Of a stretch of DNA of 64,000 nt, positions 20,319 to 27,492 are shown piece by piece; within the stretch, counting starts at the first letter, position 1, and each line of letters starts with the position of its first letter. Source of the stretch: a virus; IMG/VR virus record IMGVR_UViG_3300024507_000369, positions 62,001 to 126,000 of that record, one strand, 5' to 3'. The notes under the pieces were generated by a model. That model saw only the letters and a program-made list of their open reading frames with translations, made no database searches and was not told the DNA's origin. The position numbers and the translations under genes were made by a program.

Positions 20319-21104
20319 TTATACCACTCTCACTCGTTTAGTGATGTCTATTCCATTTTTCTTTTGATAATTTGAAAGAGCACCTGCGTTTGTGATAAAT
20401 CCAGTTTCAAGACACATCCATCTTTGAGAACTTGTTTTTTTACCTCCTATTTTTCCACCTCTTCTTCCATTTTCCGTCATTTTTTCTTTGCTTTGTCCGT
20501 GTATTCCAATTCCAAGTTCATATGTTCTATTTCCACACTTTCTACCATTTTCAACCATCTGGTCTTTGGTTCTTCCGTGTATTCCTATTTTAAGTTCGTA
20601 TGATTTTTTTCCTCCTTGTTTCCCATCTTCACTCATCTGTTCTTTTGTTCTTCCGTGAACTCCAACACCAAGTTGATATACTCTTTCACCTCCTTTTTTT
20701 CCATAAATTTTACCAGTTCTTTTAGCATTTTCACTTCTTTGCTCTTTGGTTAGTGAATGAACTCCTAAACCAAGTTCATAACATTTATTTCCACTTTCAC
20801 GCAAAACTTTTAGAGATACTTTACCACCACAACTTTCATTTAGACACCATTTATCTGTATTAAAAAATGGTTTTATCAATCTTTCTTCAATTTCTTGTGC
20901 TTTCAACCAACCTTCATCCGTATAATCAAAAAATTGAAGTATTTGTTTCTTTGGTGTATAAAGTTCCCAACACCACTTGTTTGTTGTAGGAGAACCCCAG
21001 TATTCTTCGTTGAAGTATTTTTCCTTATGAACTCCATAATAGTAATATGGAACTTCTTCAAAGGTAATTTTGTATATGTAAATTCTTGGACTTTGGTAAG
21101 TCAT
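20319..21104 (-). CDS. GIY-YIG homing endonuclease with four NUMOD-like repeats
   Basis: N-terminal domain PRIYIYKITFEEVPYYYYGV and GSPTTNKWCWELYTPKKQIL (residues about 6-60) match the GIY-YIG fold of phage homing endonucleases, with the E-x-x-x-I-K-P-F-F-N-T-D region near residue 93. Residues about 105-215 hold four tandem repeats of the form YELG(L/I)G(V/I)H-x-x-(T/S)KEQ-x-x-E-(N/D)-(A/G)-(K/R), like NUMOD3 DNA-contact units. A TATAAATA late promoter lies 26 bp upstream, as for several T4 homing genes. Its presence between terminators suggests insertion as a unit. Confidence 0.85.
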   Translation of the reverse strand: MTYQSPRIYIYKITFEEVPYYYYGVHKEKYFNEEYWGSPTTNKWCWELYTPKKQILQFFDYTDEGWLKAQEIEERLIKPFFNTDKWCLNESCGGKVSLKVLRESGNKCYELGLGVHSLTKEQRSENAKRTGKIYGKKGGERVYQLGVGVHGRTKEQMSEDGKQGGKKSYELKIGIHGRTKDQMVENGRKCGNRTYELGIGIHGQSKEKMTENGRRGGKIGGKKTSSQRWMCLETGFITNAGALSNYQKKNGIDITKRVRVV

Positions 21105-21129
21105 CGTTATTCTACAGAAACCGCATTAG

Positions 21130-21137
21130 TATTTATA
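21130..21137 (-). promoter_or_regulatory. late promoter of the GIY-YIG gene (TATAAATA)
   Basis: Perfect TATAAATA on the minus strand, 26 bp before the ATG at 21104 and directly after the terminator at 21142-21163. Confidence 0.7.
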
Positions 21138-21161
21138 ATAGAAAAGGTGCCCGAAAGCACC
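21138..21161 (-). terminator. short terminator after the 68-aa gene
   Basis: AGGTGC TTTCGG GCACCT followed by TTTCTATTATAAATA: a 6-bp stem with a tetraloop-like loop and a short T tract. Confidence 0.6.
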
Positions 21162-21200
21162 TAATCTGTCCGTAGAGAATTGCGGTTTCTATAGACATTT

Positions 21201-21208
21201 TATTTATA
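21201..21208 (-). promoter_or_regulatory. second TATAAATA late box
   Basis: TATAAATAAAATG on the minus strand just after the stop of the 68-aa gene and before the terminator. Its transcript would meet that terminator at once, so its role is unclear. Confidence 0.4.
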
Positions 21209-21210
21209 AG

Positions 21211-21417
21211 TCATTTTTTACTCCAACTACCTCGTTCATATAATGCTTCTGTAAGTTTGTTATGCCATTCCAATCTGGCATCTCGTTGTTCTTCGTATTC
21301 TTCGTCAGTAGGAATGGGAGCAAGTTTTGCCCACCAACTACCATCAAGTTTCCATAAGGTATTGTCGGAACATAATACCATATCACCAGAGATTTGTATA
21401 GGTTTTCTTTCAGTCAT
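21211..21417 (-). CDS. hypothetical protein (68 aa)
   Basis: MTERKPIQISGDMVLCSDNT, then LWKLDGSWWAKLAPIPTDEE and a helix ending ALYERGSWSKK. The frame one base over (21204) is a shadow. The C-terminal helix begins the end of the 21-26 kb run. Confidence 0.7.
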   Translation of the reverse strand: MTERKPIQISGDMVLCSDNTLWKLDGSWWAKLAPIPTDEEYEEQRDARLEWHNKLTEALYERGSWSKK

Positions 21418-21658
21418 CACAGGTTTCCTTTGCTATTTTTTTAATCCAAATAATATCAAGTTTGTTTGCCTTTTTTACTACTCTACCATATTTACTATAA
21501 CGAAGTCCCCCACCATTTCCCAAATCAAATACAAAAGGACGGTCATCATCTGGATAGGTGGGAGAATTTCTAATTTTACCATAAAGAGTTGTATCGTCTC
21601 TGCGAACAACTTTGACGACATAATCAACACATTCTTCAAGATTAACAATTTCAGTCAT
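21410..21658 (-). CDS. hypothetical protein (82 aa)
   Basis: MTEIVNLEECVDYVVKVVRR and a beta-rich core (FVFDLGNGGGLRYSKYGRVV). Possibly a small SH3-like barrel; no family recognised. Confidence 0.68.
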   Translation of the reverse strand: MTEIVNLEECVDYVVKVVRRDDTTLYGKIRNSPTYPDDDRPFVFDLGNGGGLRYSKYGRVVKKANKLDIIWIKKIAKETCDD

Positions 21659-21831
21659 CTTGCCCTCATCGCAGCAATCACAGCATCACGGGCACTTTTA
21701 CCTTTTGCTCTACTCATAGGAAATCCACTATTCATAAAAACCCAATCGTGTTCTCCATTCATTTTAGGAGAACACATCTTGAATTGATTGAGTAGAAATT
21801 CAAGGATTTCTGTGTCTGTTGGTTCAGTCAT
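21655..21831 (-). CDS. hypothetical protein (58 aa)
   Basis: MTEPTDTEILEFLLNQFKMC, then EHDWVFMNSGFPMSRAKGKS and a basic end. The start was placed at the ninth codon of the open frame, beside the previous gene end. Confidence 0.65.
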   Translation of the reverse strand: MTEPTDTEILEFLLNQFKMCSPKMNGEHDWVFMNSGFPMSRAKGKSARDAVIAAMRAR

Positions 21832-22183
21832 TTTCTTCATCGGGTAGTTTTTCATTCAAATCAATACCATCTAAAACTTTATCAGACCATTTTAGCACAT
21901 TCTCAATCAGTTTATCATTAACTTCTTTTTTCTTTTCCACAAACTTTTCAATCAGTTCATCATTAGGGTCGTTGAGGATTTGTTTTACTGGGTCTTTCTC
22001 TTCAATCATCAGTTTGATTTGTTTGAGATTATCATAAAGTTCTTTATTGAAATCATAACATTCAGTCAAATGGTCTATGTTGTTGTCCTCAAAGTTAGTT
22101 TCCTCACGGATTTCCCAAGACAAACCATCCATATCTGCTGCGGTTTCTGTGAGAAAGTATTCAAGTGTTTCAAGTAAATTCAT
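21824..22183 (-). CDS. acidic helical protein (119 aa)
   Basis: MNLLETLEYFLTETAADMDG, a long charged helical body (LYDNLKQIKLMIEEKDPVKQ) and the ending DLNEKLPDEEND, which recalls the DLNEKLPNEDIT end of the 14839 protein. The shared tail is a hint of common ancestry. Confidence 0.7.
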   Translation of the reverse strand: MNLLETLEYFLTETAADMDGLSWEIREETNFEDNNIDHLTECYDFNKELYDNLKQIKLMIEEKDPVKQILNDPNDELIEKFVEKKKEVNDKLIENVLKWSDKVLDGIDLNEKLPDEEND

Positions 22184-22326
22184 TTTCTAATTACAGCAAT
22201 TACTTTACGATTTGGATACTTCTCTACAATTATATCACGAGCACTCTCATAATCAATAGCATCCTTTACGGTTTCATAATACACAGTTTTATCTGCATCA
22301 TCCCAAGTTTGAACTTCGTAAGTCAT
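22180..22326 (-). CDS. hypothetical protein (48 aa)
   Basis: MTYEVQTWDDADKTVYYETV, a helix, then NRKVIAVIRK. A beta-alpha-beta mini-fold with a basic end. It starts by 4-bp overlap. Confidence 0.65.
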   Translation of the reverse strand: MTYEVQTWDDADKTVYYETVKDAIDYESARDIIVEKYPNRKVIAVIRK

Positions 22327-22577
22327 TTCTCCTCCCAATTTGCTCTCACATCTTTATAAGGTTCTGCTTTTACTACATTATGAATAGTAGGAGTAGTGCT
22401 TGAAGCAGGTGGAATATAAGGAGTGCTATAAAGTGGTGGAGATTTACTCAAATACTCTTCAATAATATTACAAGACCATCCATCCTCATAGAATTGCTTA
22501 CCATAGAAAACAGCATCTTCCTTATTTGGAAAGGAAGCAACATAAGTTTCGTTGTGATAGAGTGAATAAACTTTCAT
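22323..22577 (-). CDS. hypothetical protein (84 aa)
   Basis: MKVYSLYHNETYVASFPNKE, then a Ser/Pro/Thr-rich linker (SPPLYSTPYIPPASSTTPT) and a short charged end. The N-terminal 40 residues look like a small beta domain; the rest is disordered. Confidence 0.68.
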   Translation of the reverse strand: MKVYSLYHNETYVASFPNKEDAVFYGKQFYEDGWSCNIIEEYLSKSPPLYSTPYIPPASSTTPTIHNVVKAEPYKDVRANWEEK

Positions 22578-22774
22578 TTCACATTCTCCCTTGCTTTGCG
22601 AGCAGCATCATAAAGTTCCCGAAGTCGTTGAGACCTATCCTTTCGTTTATTGACTTGTTCTGGACTATTATACCACACACTATCAGTTCCGTGTAATGGG
22701 CAATCTGGATTGAGGTTTTTGCTATTGGAGGTCTTGGTTCCTATTTGAATGTAAGAACAGGTGCATTTAGTCAT
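22574..22774 (-). CDS. zinc-ribbon-like protein (66 aa)
   Basis: CTC near the start and DCPLHG at residues 24-29 give the C-x-C ... C-P-x-H-G pattern of a small zinc module; a basic helix follows (RSQRLRELYDAARKARENVK). The N-x-D-C-P-x-H-G element also ends the protein at 25229. Confidence 0.68.
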   Translation of the reverse strand: MTKCTCSYIQIGTKTSNSKNLNPDCPLHGTDSVWYNSPEQVNKRKDRSQRLRELYDAARKARENVK

Positions 22775-22989
22775 TTTACAGAACTCACAAATACAGGAAC
22801 TTCACCACAAATGTTAGTTGCGGAATTAATCACATTATAAGACTTCCTACATTCTATCACAATCTCATAAGATTTCAAGAACATCTCTCTGTCCTTTTGA
22901 GTATTGTAAGTATTCAGTAGTTCCATAGAAAGGAAATAACCAGTAATGATGAGAAGTGGAATGATGAAGATAAAGATAAAGGGTTTCAT
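22771..22989 (-). CDS. membrane-anchored protein, paralogue of the 24090 gene
   Basis: MKPFIFIFIIPLLIITGYFL is an N-terminal membrane helix. The exposed part ends YEIVIECRKSYNVINSATNI then CGEVPVFVSSVK. The same ECR ... ICGEVPV ... VK pattern ends the protein at 24090, showing they are paralogues with two conserved Cys, perhaps a disulfide in the periplasm. Confidence 0.72.
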   Translation of the reverse strand: MKPFIFIFIIPLLIITGYFLSMELLNTYNTQKDREMFLKSYEIVIECRKSYNVINSATNICGEVPVFVSSVK

Positions 22990-22990
22990 T

Positions 22991-23164
22991 TCACTCATAG
23001 TAGGACATATCATAACTACCTTCATTATAACCCATTTGAAAGATTTCTTGGGCAAACTTCACAAAGGCATCAAAGTTTCCAGAATACTCCCAACCATCAT
23101 TTTCATCCCAATCTTCTTCAAAGTGTTCTTTTACAAGTTTGATGACTTCTTCATCTAAAATCAT
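22991..23164 (-). CDS. acidic protein (57 aa)
   Basis: MILDEEVIKLVKEHFEEDWD, then GWEYSGNFDAFVKFAQEIFQ and MGYNEGSYDMSYYE. The net charge is strongly negative. An ATG two codons earlier is also possible. Confidence 0.65.
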   Translation of the reverse strand: MILDEEVIKLVKEHFEEDWDENDGWEYSGNFDAFVKFAQEIFQMGYNEGSYDMSYYE

Positions 23165-23318
23165 AGTCATTTTTCTCCTGTTCTAAAACATCACGGGCAC
23201 GGTCAGCAATCTGTCTCAAACTAATGCGAGGGTCATTATAAGATGTCGGAGTCCAATTATCACACCAACTATCAAGTTCAATAATAACTCGTTCTAATGC
23301 TGATTGAGTTTTAGTCAT
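23151..23318 (-). CDS. hypothetical helical protein (55 aa)
   Basis: MTKTQSALERVIIELDSWCD, then NDPRISLRQIADRARDVLEQ. Two amphipathic helices with a Trp-rich turn. The ATG overlaps the upstream stop (TGATG). Confidence 0.68.
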   Translation of the reverse strand: MTKTQSALERVIIELDSWCDNWTPTSYNDPRISLRQIADRARDVLEQEKNDYDFR

Positions 23319-23608
23319 CACCAATCCAACTCCACATAAATGCTCCACCCCAAATTATTAGGCAGATTATCTTTCAGGTATTCTAACATATAATCCTGAA
23401 AATCATAAGCAGTTGGAGAACATTCTTCAATCAACACACCATACTCCAAATCCTCTTCGTGAATACTATATTTCACCCACACATCAACCACTCGTAGGTC
23501 AGCATAATTTACACCACCAAATCGTTCTGTGGAATTCTTGAGTTCTTCAAGTGCCTTTGTAGCAACCTCCTGAATGAGTGTGAGGTTCTTATTAAGTGTT
23601 TCGTTCAT
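23318..23608 (-). CDS. hypothetical protein (96 aa)
   Basis: MNETLNKNLTLIQEVATKAL, a central strand-rich part (LRVVDVWVKYSIHEEDLEYG) and the ending NLGWSIYVELDW. An alpha/beta protein with no recognised family. Confidence 0.7.
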   Translation of the reverse strand: MNETLNKNLTLIQEVATKALEELKNSTERFGGVNYADLRVVDVWVKYSIHEEDLEYGVLIEECSPTAYDFQDYMLEYLKDNLPNNLGWSIYVELDW

Positions 23609-23760
23609 CGTATCCCCGCATCAAATAATTTTTTTAGTTCATGATAAACAAGTTTTAGTGTATTATCAGTTTCTAAATTTACATCTCTCAAAATCCAATA
23701 GAGTTCTTTTGCTTGTTGTTCTGTTAGTTCCAAGACATAAGATTTTTTGATTTCAATCAT
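23605..23760 (-). CDS. conserved small protein (51 aa)
   Basis: MIEIKKSYVLELTEQQAKEL, then YWILRDVNLETDNTLKLVYH. A beta strand followed by two helices. Resembles a recurrent cyanophage mini-protein. Confidence 0.68.
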   Translation of the reverse strand: MIEIKKSYVLELTEQQAKELYWILRDVNLETDNTLKLVYHELKKLFDAGIR

Positions 23761-23935
23761 TTTCAATCTCCTCTACATTTACATAAGGAGCAGTTTTCCA
23801 TTCACTCCATTCCTCACAATCATAAAGGATGGGAGGACATAAATTACCAGAAGCATCAGTAGTAAAAATATGATACCGATACTGAATGTCTGGTTTCACT
23901 CCCAGTTCATTCTCAACGATACGAAGTTCAATCAT
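23753..23935 (-). CDS. hypothetical protein (60 aa)
   Basis: MIELRIVENELGVKPDIQYR and a Cys/Trp-containing end (ILYDCEEWSEWKTAPYVNVE). Unknown. Confidence 0.65.
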   Translation of the reverse strand: MIELRIVENELGVKPDIQYRYHIFTTDASGNLCPPILYDCEEWSEWKTAPYVNVEEIEND

Positions 23936-24093
23936 TTTCCAAGTTCCTTTTGAATACGATACTCACACCATTCTGTATGATTTTTAAGTTCTCCGTTGAT
24001 TTGTGGGTCACTTATCTTACAATAAGAACAGCAGTAATAAGGATTACCACCACCAATAGGTTCTTTTGGATAGTCGTTATAATATTGGTTCAT
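23932..24093 (-). CDS. zinc-finger mini-protein (53 aa)
   Basis: NPYYCCSYCKISDPQINGEL then KNHTEWCEYRIQKELGK: CxxC followed 14 residues later by H-x4-C, a C2HC zinc knuckle. The start MNQYYNDYPKEPIGGG was chosen at the thirteenth codon of the open frame beside the previous gene end. Could bind nucleic acid or another protein. Confidence 0.7.
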   Translation of the reverse strand: MNQYYNDYPKEPIGGGNPYYCCSYCKISDPQINGELKNHTEWCEYRIQKELGK

Positions 24094-24308
24094 TTCACAA
24101 AATCTCCAATCACAGGAACTTCTCCACAAATCTCATTCACTCTTACTACTGTTTGGTCTTTGAGTGCTTGACGACACTCCAAGTTTTTATTGTATGTTTG
24201 TTGGAATAATACTCGTTGTTGTTGGGCATCATAGGTGATGATAGCACCAGCAACGATTGCAATAAAAAATACAAACAAAACTGCCCAATCAATTCCATCA
24301 AATTTCAT
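24090..24308 (-). CDS. membrane-anchored protein, paralogue of the 22771 gene
   Basis: MKFDGIDWAVLFVFFIAIVA gives an N-terminal membrane helix with an Ala/Gly-rich second half. The soluble part has NLECRQALKDQTVVRVNEIC then GEVPVIGDFVK, matching the paralogue at 22771 in both Cys positions and the GEVPV end. Confidence 0.72.
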   Translation of the reverse strand: MKFDGIDWAVLFVFFIAIVAGAIITYDAQQQRVLFQQTYNKNLECRQALKDQTVVRVNEICGEVPVIGDFVK

Positions 24309-24597
24309 ACTTAGCCTCCACTTCTTTCACCCGTTCCATAAAACTATCTTCACCATGATCACCTGAATACAGATAATCAATATGCCTCATAATCTCTGCC
24401 ATCTTTTTCATTTTTGGCAGTTGTTCTTTTAGATATTCGATAGTTTCTGGTTCAAAAGCAGGATAATACTCTTCACCATAGTATCCACCATCTTCACGTT
24501 TCTGACCATTTTTGAGAATCTCATCTTCCAATTCATCAGCAAACTGATAAACTTTGTAGTAATCGTAACCACAGTTACCAAAATGTCCACCACTCAT
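24298..24597 (-). CDS. MSGGHF-type hypothetical protein (99 aa)
   Basis: MSGGHFGNCGYDYYKVYQFA, then a long acidic helical region (DELEDEILKNGQKREDGGYY; IEYLKEQLPKMKKMAEIMRH). MSGGHF starts are shared by a family of phage and bacterial hypotheticals of unknown function. Confidence 0.72.
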   Translation of the reverse strand: MSGGHFGNCGYDYYKVYQFADELEDEILKNGQKREDGGYYGEEYYPAFEPETIEYLKEQLPKMKKMAEIMRHIDYLYSGDHGEDSFMERVKEVEAKYEI

Positions 24598-24752
24598 TTT
24601 CCAAGTCCTACTGGGGGTTTGATGTCGTTGAACTCATCATACAGCATCCTGGCAAAATGGATGTTAGGTCTTGTGCCAGTTTCCAAACTGGTACTGGTTG
24701 CAACAGTCCACATTATATCAAGTTCTCTTTTGTCAGGTAGAGGTTTAGTCAT
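24594..24752 (-). CDS. hypothetical protein, paralogue of the 14682 gene
   Basis: MTKPLPDKRELDIMWTVATS, then a helix (NIHFARMLYDEFNDIKPP). It aligns with the 14682 product and, within codons, carries the same AAACTGGCACAAG string used elsewhere after stop codons. Confidence 0.7.
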   Translation of the reverse strand: MTKPLPDKRELDIMWTVATSTSLETGTRPNIHFARMLYDEFNDIKPPVGLGK

Positions 24753-25038
24753 CTTTCAACTTCATATAATCTTTTGCTTGATAGAACAACTCATCACGCC
24801 AGTTTCTCCCCCAGATATCAAAAGTAAATCCTAAACGACCAAGAGAGAATAGAAAGGAAAACAGTCTACCATATCCCATAGAGATTTGAAGATAAGGCCA
24901 CTCAATCCACTTACCATATTCACCAAAATCAACTGCAACTTGAAGCAGTGAATATCGTTCAGTAAGAAAGAGTGATAGGTAGAACTCTTTACCATAATCC
25001 TCTCTTACACCCCATTTTGCGACTTGAAAGATTTTCAT
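24745..25038 (-). CDS. hypothetical aromatic-rich protein (97 aa)
   Basis: MKIFQVAKWGVREDYGKEFY, then LQISMGYGRLFSFLFSLGRL and a charged end. It is rich in Phe, Tyr and Trp; the central hydrophobic part may be a membrane-associated strand set. Unknown. Confidence 0.65.
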   Translation of the reverse strand: MKIFQVAKWGVREDYGKEFYLSLFLTERYSLLQVAVDFGEYGKWIEWPYLQISMGYGRLFSFLFSLGRLGFTFDIWGRNWRDELFYQAKDYMKLKDD

Positions 25039-25232
25039 TGGTTTAGTTCCTCTGCAAGTCGAATCATATCACCTTTATCCAAAACAATTCTACCATCTTG
25101 AGCCGTAAAGAACTGCACTTTTTCTGCAGCAAGACAAAGAATAGCAGAAACTAACTTTTCTTCAGTATCAGCACCGAAATTATTTCGGTGTTCCCATACT
25201 TCATTCATAAATTCTTGTGCTCGTTCAGTCAT
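25035..25232 (-). CDS. conserved cyanophage hypothetical protein (65 aa)
   Basis: MTERAQEFMNEVWEHRNNFG, then ADTEEKLVSAILCLAAEKVQ and a beta hairpin (FTAQDGRIVLDKGDMIRLAE). It matches from memory a conserved cyanophage protein of similar length. Confidence 0.75.
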   Translation of the reverse strand: MTERAQEFMNEVWEHRNNFGADTEEKLVSAILCLAAEKVQFFTAQDGRIVLDKGDMIRLAEELNQ

Positions 25233-25783
25233 TTTACTTTACCGTGAATAGGACAATCAGCATTAACCCACTTGCGTTCTTCAGGCATCTCTTCATTATC
25301 CATTACAGGACACTTACAACCTTTCTCAACTGCTTCAGGAGACCCAGGAACAACACCATTCCATTCTTGATGAGTCATTGCTGACATTTCCTCATCGGTA
25401 TATTGAGGATTTTCGGGTTGCTGGCAGCGTGAAAGTTTTGCTTTCAGATCATAAATCTCATCTTCCAACCTACGGAGTTCTTTAGAATAATCCTCTGACA
25501 TCATCAGCTCAAACTCTTCCGAAATTTTACGCATATCTTCTTCACTACGCATATCATTAAATGCAAGCGAACAAGCACCTTTCATAATACCAATTTCATT
25601 ATGTCCCATCGTGCGGGCAACAGTTCCAAAGAAACGGAAGAGTTGAATGGTGTTGATGTCTTCACAGGGAATCTCAAAAGTATAATGCTCCTCAGGAAGA
25701 GTTTCGTCGTCATACATTCCAGACGAATAACTTGGAGTCCATTCAGTATCAAAAGAAACTTTGAGTTTTGCTGTGTAGGTCAT
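25229..25783 (-). CDS. two-domain conserved cyanophage protein (184 aa)
   Basis: The N-terminal 110 residues (MTYTAKLKVSFDTEWTPSYS; IGIMKGACSLAFNDMRSEED) resemble a conserved cyanophage hypothetical. A short coiled coil (RLEDEIYDLKAKLSRCQ) links to a C-terminal unit NGVVPGSPEAVEKGCKCPVM then DCPIHG, which looks like a stand-alone zinc-type module shared by many phages and bacteria. So it is a fusion. It is the first gene after the promoter at 25806-25834. Confidence 0.75.
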   Translation of the reverse strand: MTYTAKLKVSFDTEWTPSYSSGMYDDETLPEEHYTFEIPCEDINTIQLFRFFGTVARTMGHNEIGIMKGACSLAFNDMRSEEDMRKISEEFELMMSEDYSKELRRLEDEIYDLKAKLSRCQQPENPQYTDEEMSAMTHQEWNGVVPGSPEAVEKGCKCPVMDNEEMPEERKWVNADCPIHGKVK

Positions 25784-25805
25784 TGCTTTGGATGTCTATG
25801 CACCT

Positions 25806-25834
25806 ACTATAAAACCCTTGACCGCGAAAGTCAA
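25806..25834 (-). promoter_or_regulatory. sigma-70-type promoter embedded in a terminator
   Basis: TTGACT (25829-25834), exactly 17 bp, TATAGT (25806-25811). The -35 lies in the 5' arm of the hairpin at 25815-25837. It drives the 21-25.8 kb run from 22 bp upstream. Confidence 0.75.
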
Positions 25835-25837
25835 GGG
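25811..25837 (-). terminator. terminator after the 57-aa gene
   Basis: A perfect 8-bp stem CCCTTGAC / GTCAAGGG with loop TTTCGCG, then TTTTATAG. Confidence 0.75.
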
Positions 25838-25861
25838 TGAATGGACAGACTTTAAACTGGT

Positions 25862-26035
25862 CTATGTGGTCAAGAGTTTTCTACATATTCTTCTACAACT
25901 CTGCGTATCCTCATCACATTCAGTTAGACATTCAAAATATGAATTCATAATTTCGTGCTGGTCTATAAACTCATCTAGCGTATTACCGATTTTTTTCCAC
26001 CCAGCAAGTTGATTGTAAGAAATTAAATTGTGCAT
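25862..26035 (-). CDS. Cys-containing small protein (57 aa)
   Basis: MHNLISYNQLAGWKKIGNTL is preceded by GGAGG at 5 bases, which fixes this start over a TTG upstream. The end (FECLTECDEDTQSCRRICRK) has four Cys in C-x3-C-x7-C-x3-C spacing, probably two disulfides or a metal site. Confidence 0.65.
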   Translation of the reverse strand: MHNLISYNQLAGWKKIGNTLDEFIDQHEIMNSYFECLTECDEDTQSCRRICRKLLTT

Positions 26036-26144
26036 AATGACCTCCACGCACAAAGAATATCATAATAAAGAGTTTTCAGTTCATTTTTATGACCTTACTA
26101 TTCTACCACTATCTAGGAGGTTTATGTGGATTGCTTAATACAAC

Positions 26145-26366
26145 TTAATTATAAATTGAACAAGGAACTCTGACTCGTTCTCTCCAAGTCCTTACATATC
26201 CAGGATTCCATCTATTGCCTGGCACATATTCTTCACGATACACAACTTCTGTGCAAATTGGTTCTCTATAATAAACTCTTGGTTCAAAAGGTTCCCAAAA
26301 CTCTCTCCAAGTGATAGCACTTGCGGGTAGAGTTGCAAATGGCAAAAGTAAAAGTAAATATTTCAT
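26145..26366 (-). CDS. exported protein (73 aa)
   Basis: MKYLLLLLPFATLPASAITW is a signal peptide with cleavage after ASA. The mature part is rich in aromatic and Arg residues (FWEPFEPRVYYREPICTEVV; WNPGYVRTWRERVRVPC) with two Cys. Likely periplasmic; role unknown. Start overlaps the upstream stop by TGATG. Confidence 0.7.
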   Translation of the reverse strand: MKYLLLLLPFATLPASAITWREFWEPFEPRVYYREPICTEVVYREEYVPGNRWNPGYVRTWRERVRVPCSIYN

Positions 26367-26683
26367 CAGTCTCTTTGTCGCCAATCGTCTGGTTTGTCTC
26401 CTGTGAAGAAATCAATAATATCATCAGCTCCATTGAATCCAGTGCGGTGATTTGAAGGGTCGGGATCACCCAAATCCAATGCGTTCATAAAGTCATCTAA
26501 ACTTCCTTCTTGCATATCTGGATTTGCAGCACGGCGTCTTGCTTGCCTTAGAAGTGTTGCAGCGGAACGATTTGCTTTTGCCAACTTCTCTGCCCAAATC
26601 ATGTCGCTTAACTCTACAGATTCGCCTTTTACAATTCGCTCACAGATTGCTTCAAGGCGAAGACGGTATTGAGTGGAGAGCAT
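26366..26683 (-). CDS. conserved cyanophage hypothetical protein (105 aa)
   Basis: MLSTQYRLRLEAICERIVKG, then SVELSDMIWAEKLAKANRSA, a basic ARRRAAN turn and a disordered acidic end. An AATAAATA late box lies 22 bp upstream. From memory it is conserved in cyanomyoviruses near structural genes. Confidence 0.75.
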   Translation of the reverse strand: MLSTQYRLRLEAICERIVKGESVELSDMIWAEKLAKANRSAATLLRQARRRAANPDMQEGSLDDFMNALDLGDPDPSNHRTGFNGADDIIDFFTGDKPDDWRQRD

Positions 26684-26703
26684 ATGTATTACTCAGATAA
26701 TGT

Positions 26704-26943
26704 TTATTTATTTCTTGATTTTAACTCCTGTTGCAATTCCTTCGCAAGTTTATATGCTCTTCTCCACATAAAATACTTTACAATTGGATTTGCTGGATTA
26801 TGTAAAATCCACCACTTTGTCTTTTCATACTGTACTCTTGCTAGTTGAGTTAGCATATAAAATGCCCTCGCTACTGATTGGTCTGTAGCAATAAAATACA
26901 AAACAAAAGCAAATATAATCAACCAAAAGGTATAAGAACTCAT
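26704..26943 (-). CDS. small membrane protein (79 aa)
   Basis: MSSYTFWLIIFAFVLYFIAT is one membrane helix; the rest is basic and helical (MLTQLARVQYEKTKWWILHN; FMWRRAYKLAKELQQELKSR). A 4-bp overlap couples it to the gene upstream. Confidence 0.7.
   Translation of the reverse strand: MSSYTFWLIIFAFVLYFIATDQSVARAFYMLTQLARVQYEKTKWWILHNPANPIVKYFMWRRAYKLAKELQQELKSRNK
26705..26712 (-). promoter_or_regulatory. T4-type late promoter (AATAAATA)
   Basis: On the minus strand, 22 bp upstream of the ATG at 26683. Confidence 0.5.
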
Positions 26944-27113
26944 TGTCTCAATGTCTTAAGATATTGTAGGACTTGTTCACGAACTGCCATAAGTTCATTA
27001 AAACACTTTTGGTTATGAGCACAGTTGCGAAGTTCAGGATCTGGTTTCAATACACTTTCCTCAAAGAGAGTCAGTCCACGATTCCACTTGTCAATTTGAG
27101 ATTCTTCATTCAT
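26940..27113 (-). CDS. hypothetical protein (57 aa)
   Basis: MNEESQIDKWNRGLTLFEES, two Cys (NCAHNQKCF) and a basic helix at the end. 4-bp overlaps on both sides. Confidence 0.68.
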   Translation of the reverse strand: MNEESQIDKWNRGLTLFEESVLKPDPELRNCAHNQKCFNELMAVREQVLQYLKTLRQ

Positions 27114-27274
27114 TGTTTTACTACTTTAACGGGACAGGAAGGAATAACTTTGCGGATTTCTTGAATAATTTCTGTTCTTTGAACTTCAGTTAATCCCACA
27201 ACTTTAGAAATGCGTTGAATCACACTCAATGCGTCAGAGCAAGTAATAATGGTTGCAGTAAGAAATACAACCAT
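27110..27274 (-). CDS. conserved cyanophage hypothetical protein (54 aa)
   Basis: MVVFLTATIITCSDALSVIQ, then RISKVVGLTEVQRTEIIQEI and RKVIPSCPVKVVKQ. The hydrophobic start may be a signal or anchor; two Cys. An SD (AGGAGA) precedes the ATG and a late box is 22 bp upstream. Confidence 0.75.
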   Translation of the reverse strand: MVVFLTATIITCSDALSVIQRISKVVGLTEVQRTEIIQEIRKVIPSCPVKVVKQ

Positions 27275-27295
27275 GGTTTTCTCCTATTCTACTAC

Positions 27296-27303
27296 TATTT
27301 AAG
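27296..27303 (-). promoter_or_regulatory. T4-type late promoter variant (CTTAAATA)
   Basis: CTTAAATAGTAGTAG on the minus strand, 22 bp before the ATG at 27274. Confidence 0.55.
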
Positions 27304-27318
27304 GTAGTTTATAATTTT

Positions 27319-27492
27319 TTAAGAAATTAAGTCATGTCGAAGGCAGACCAACTTACCAATCAAAACACCATAGCGTAGCAAAACAGCACGATCTTCATGC
27401 TCTTTTGATTCTTTCTTAACCAATCGAATTAGTTCGATAATATCGTCCAAATTCAAGTCTGTATCTTGAATGTTATGTTCAGTAACTTTCAT
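27319..27492 (-). CDS. hypothetical helical protein (57 aa)
   Basis: MKVTEHNIQDTDLNLDDIIE, then a basic helix (RLVKKESKEHEDRAVLLRYG). Start by TGATG overlap. Confidence 0.68.
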   Translation of the reverse strand: MKVTEHNIQDTDLNLDDIIELIRLVKKESKEHEDRAVLLRYGVLIGKLVCLRHDLIS

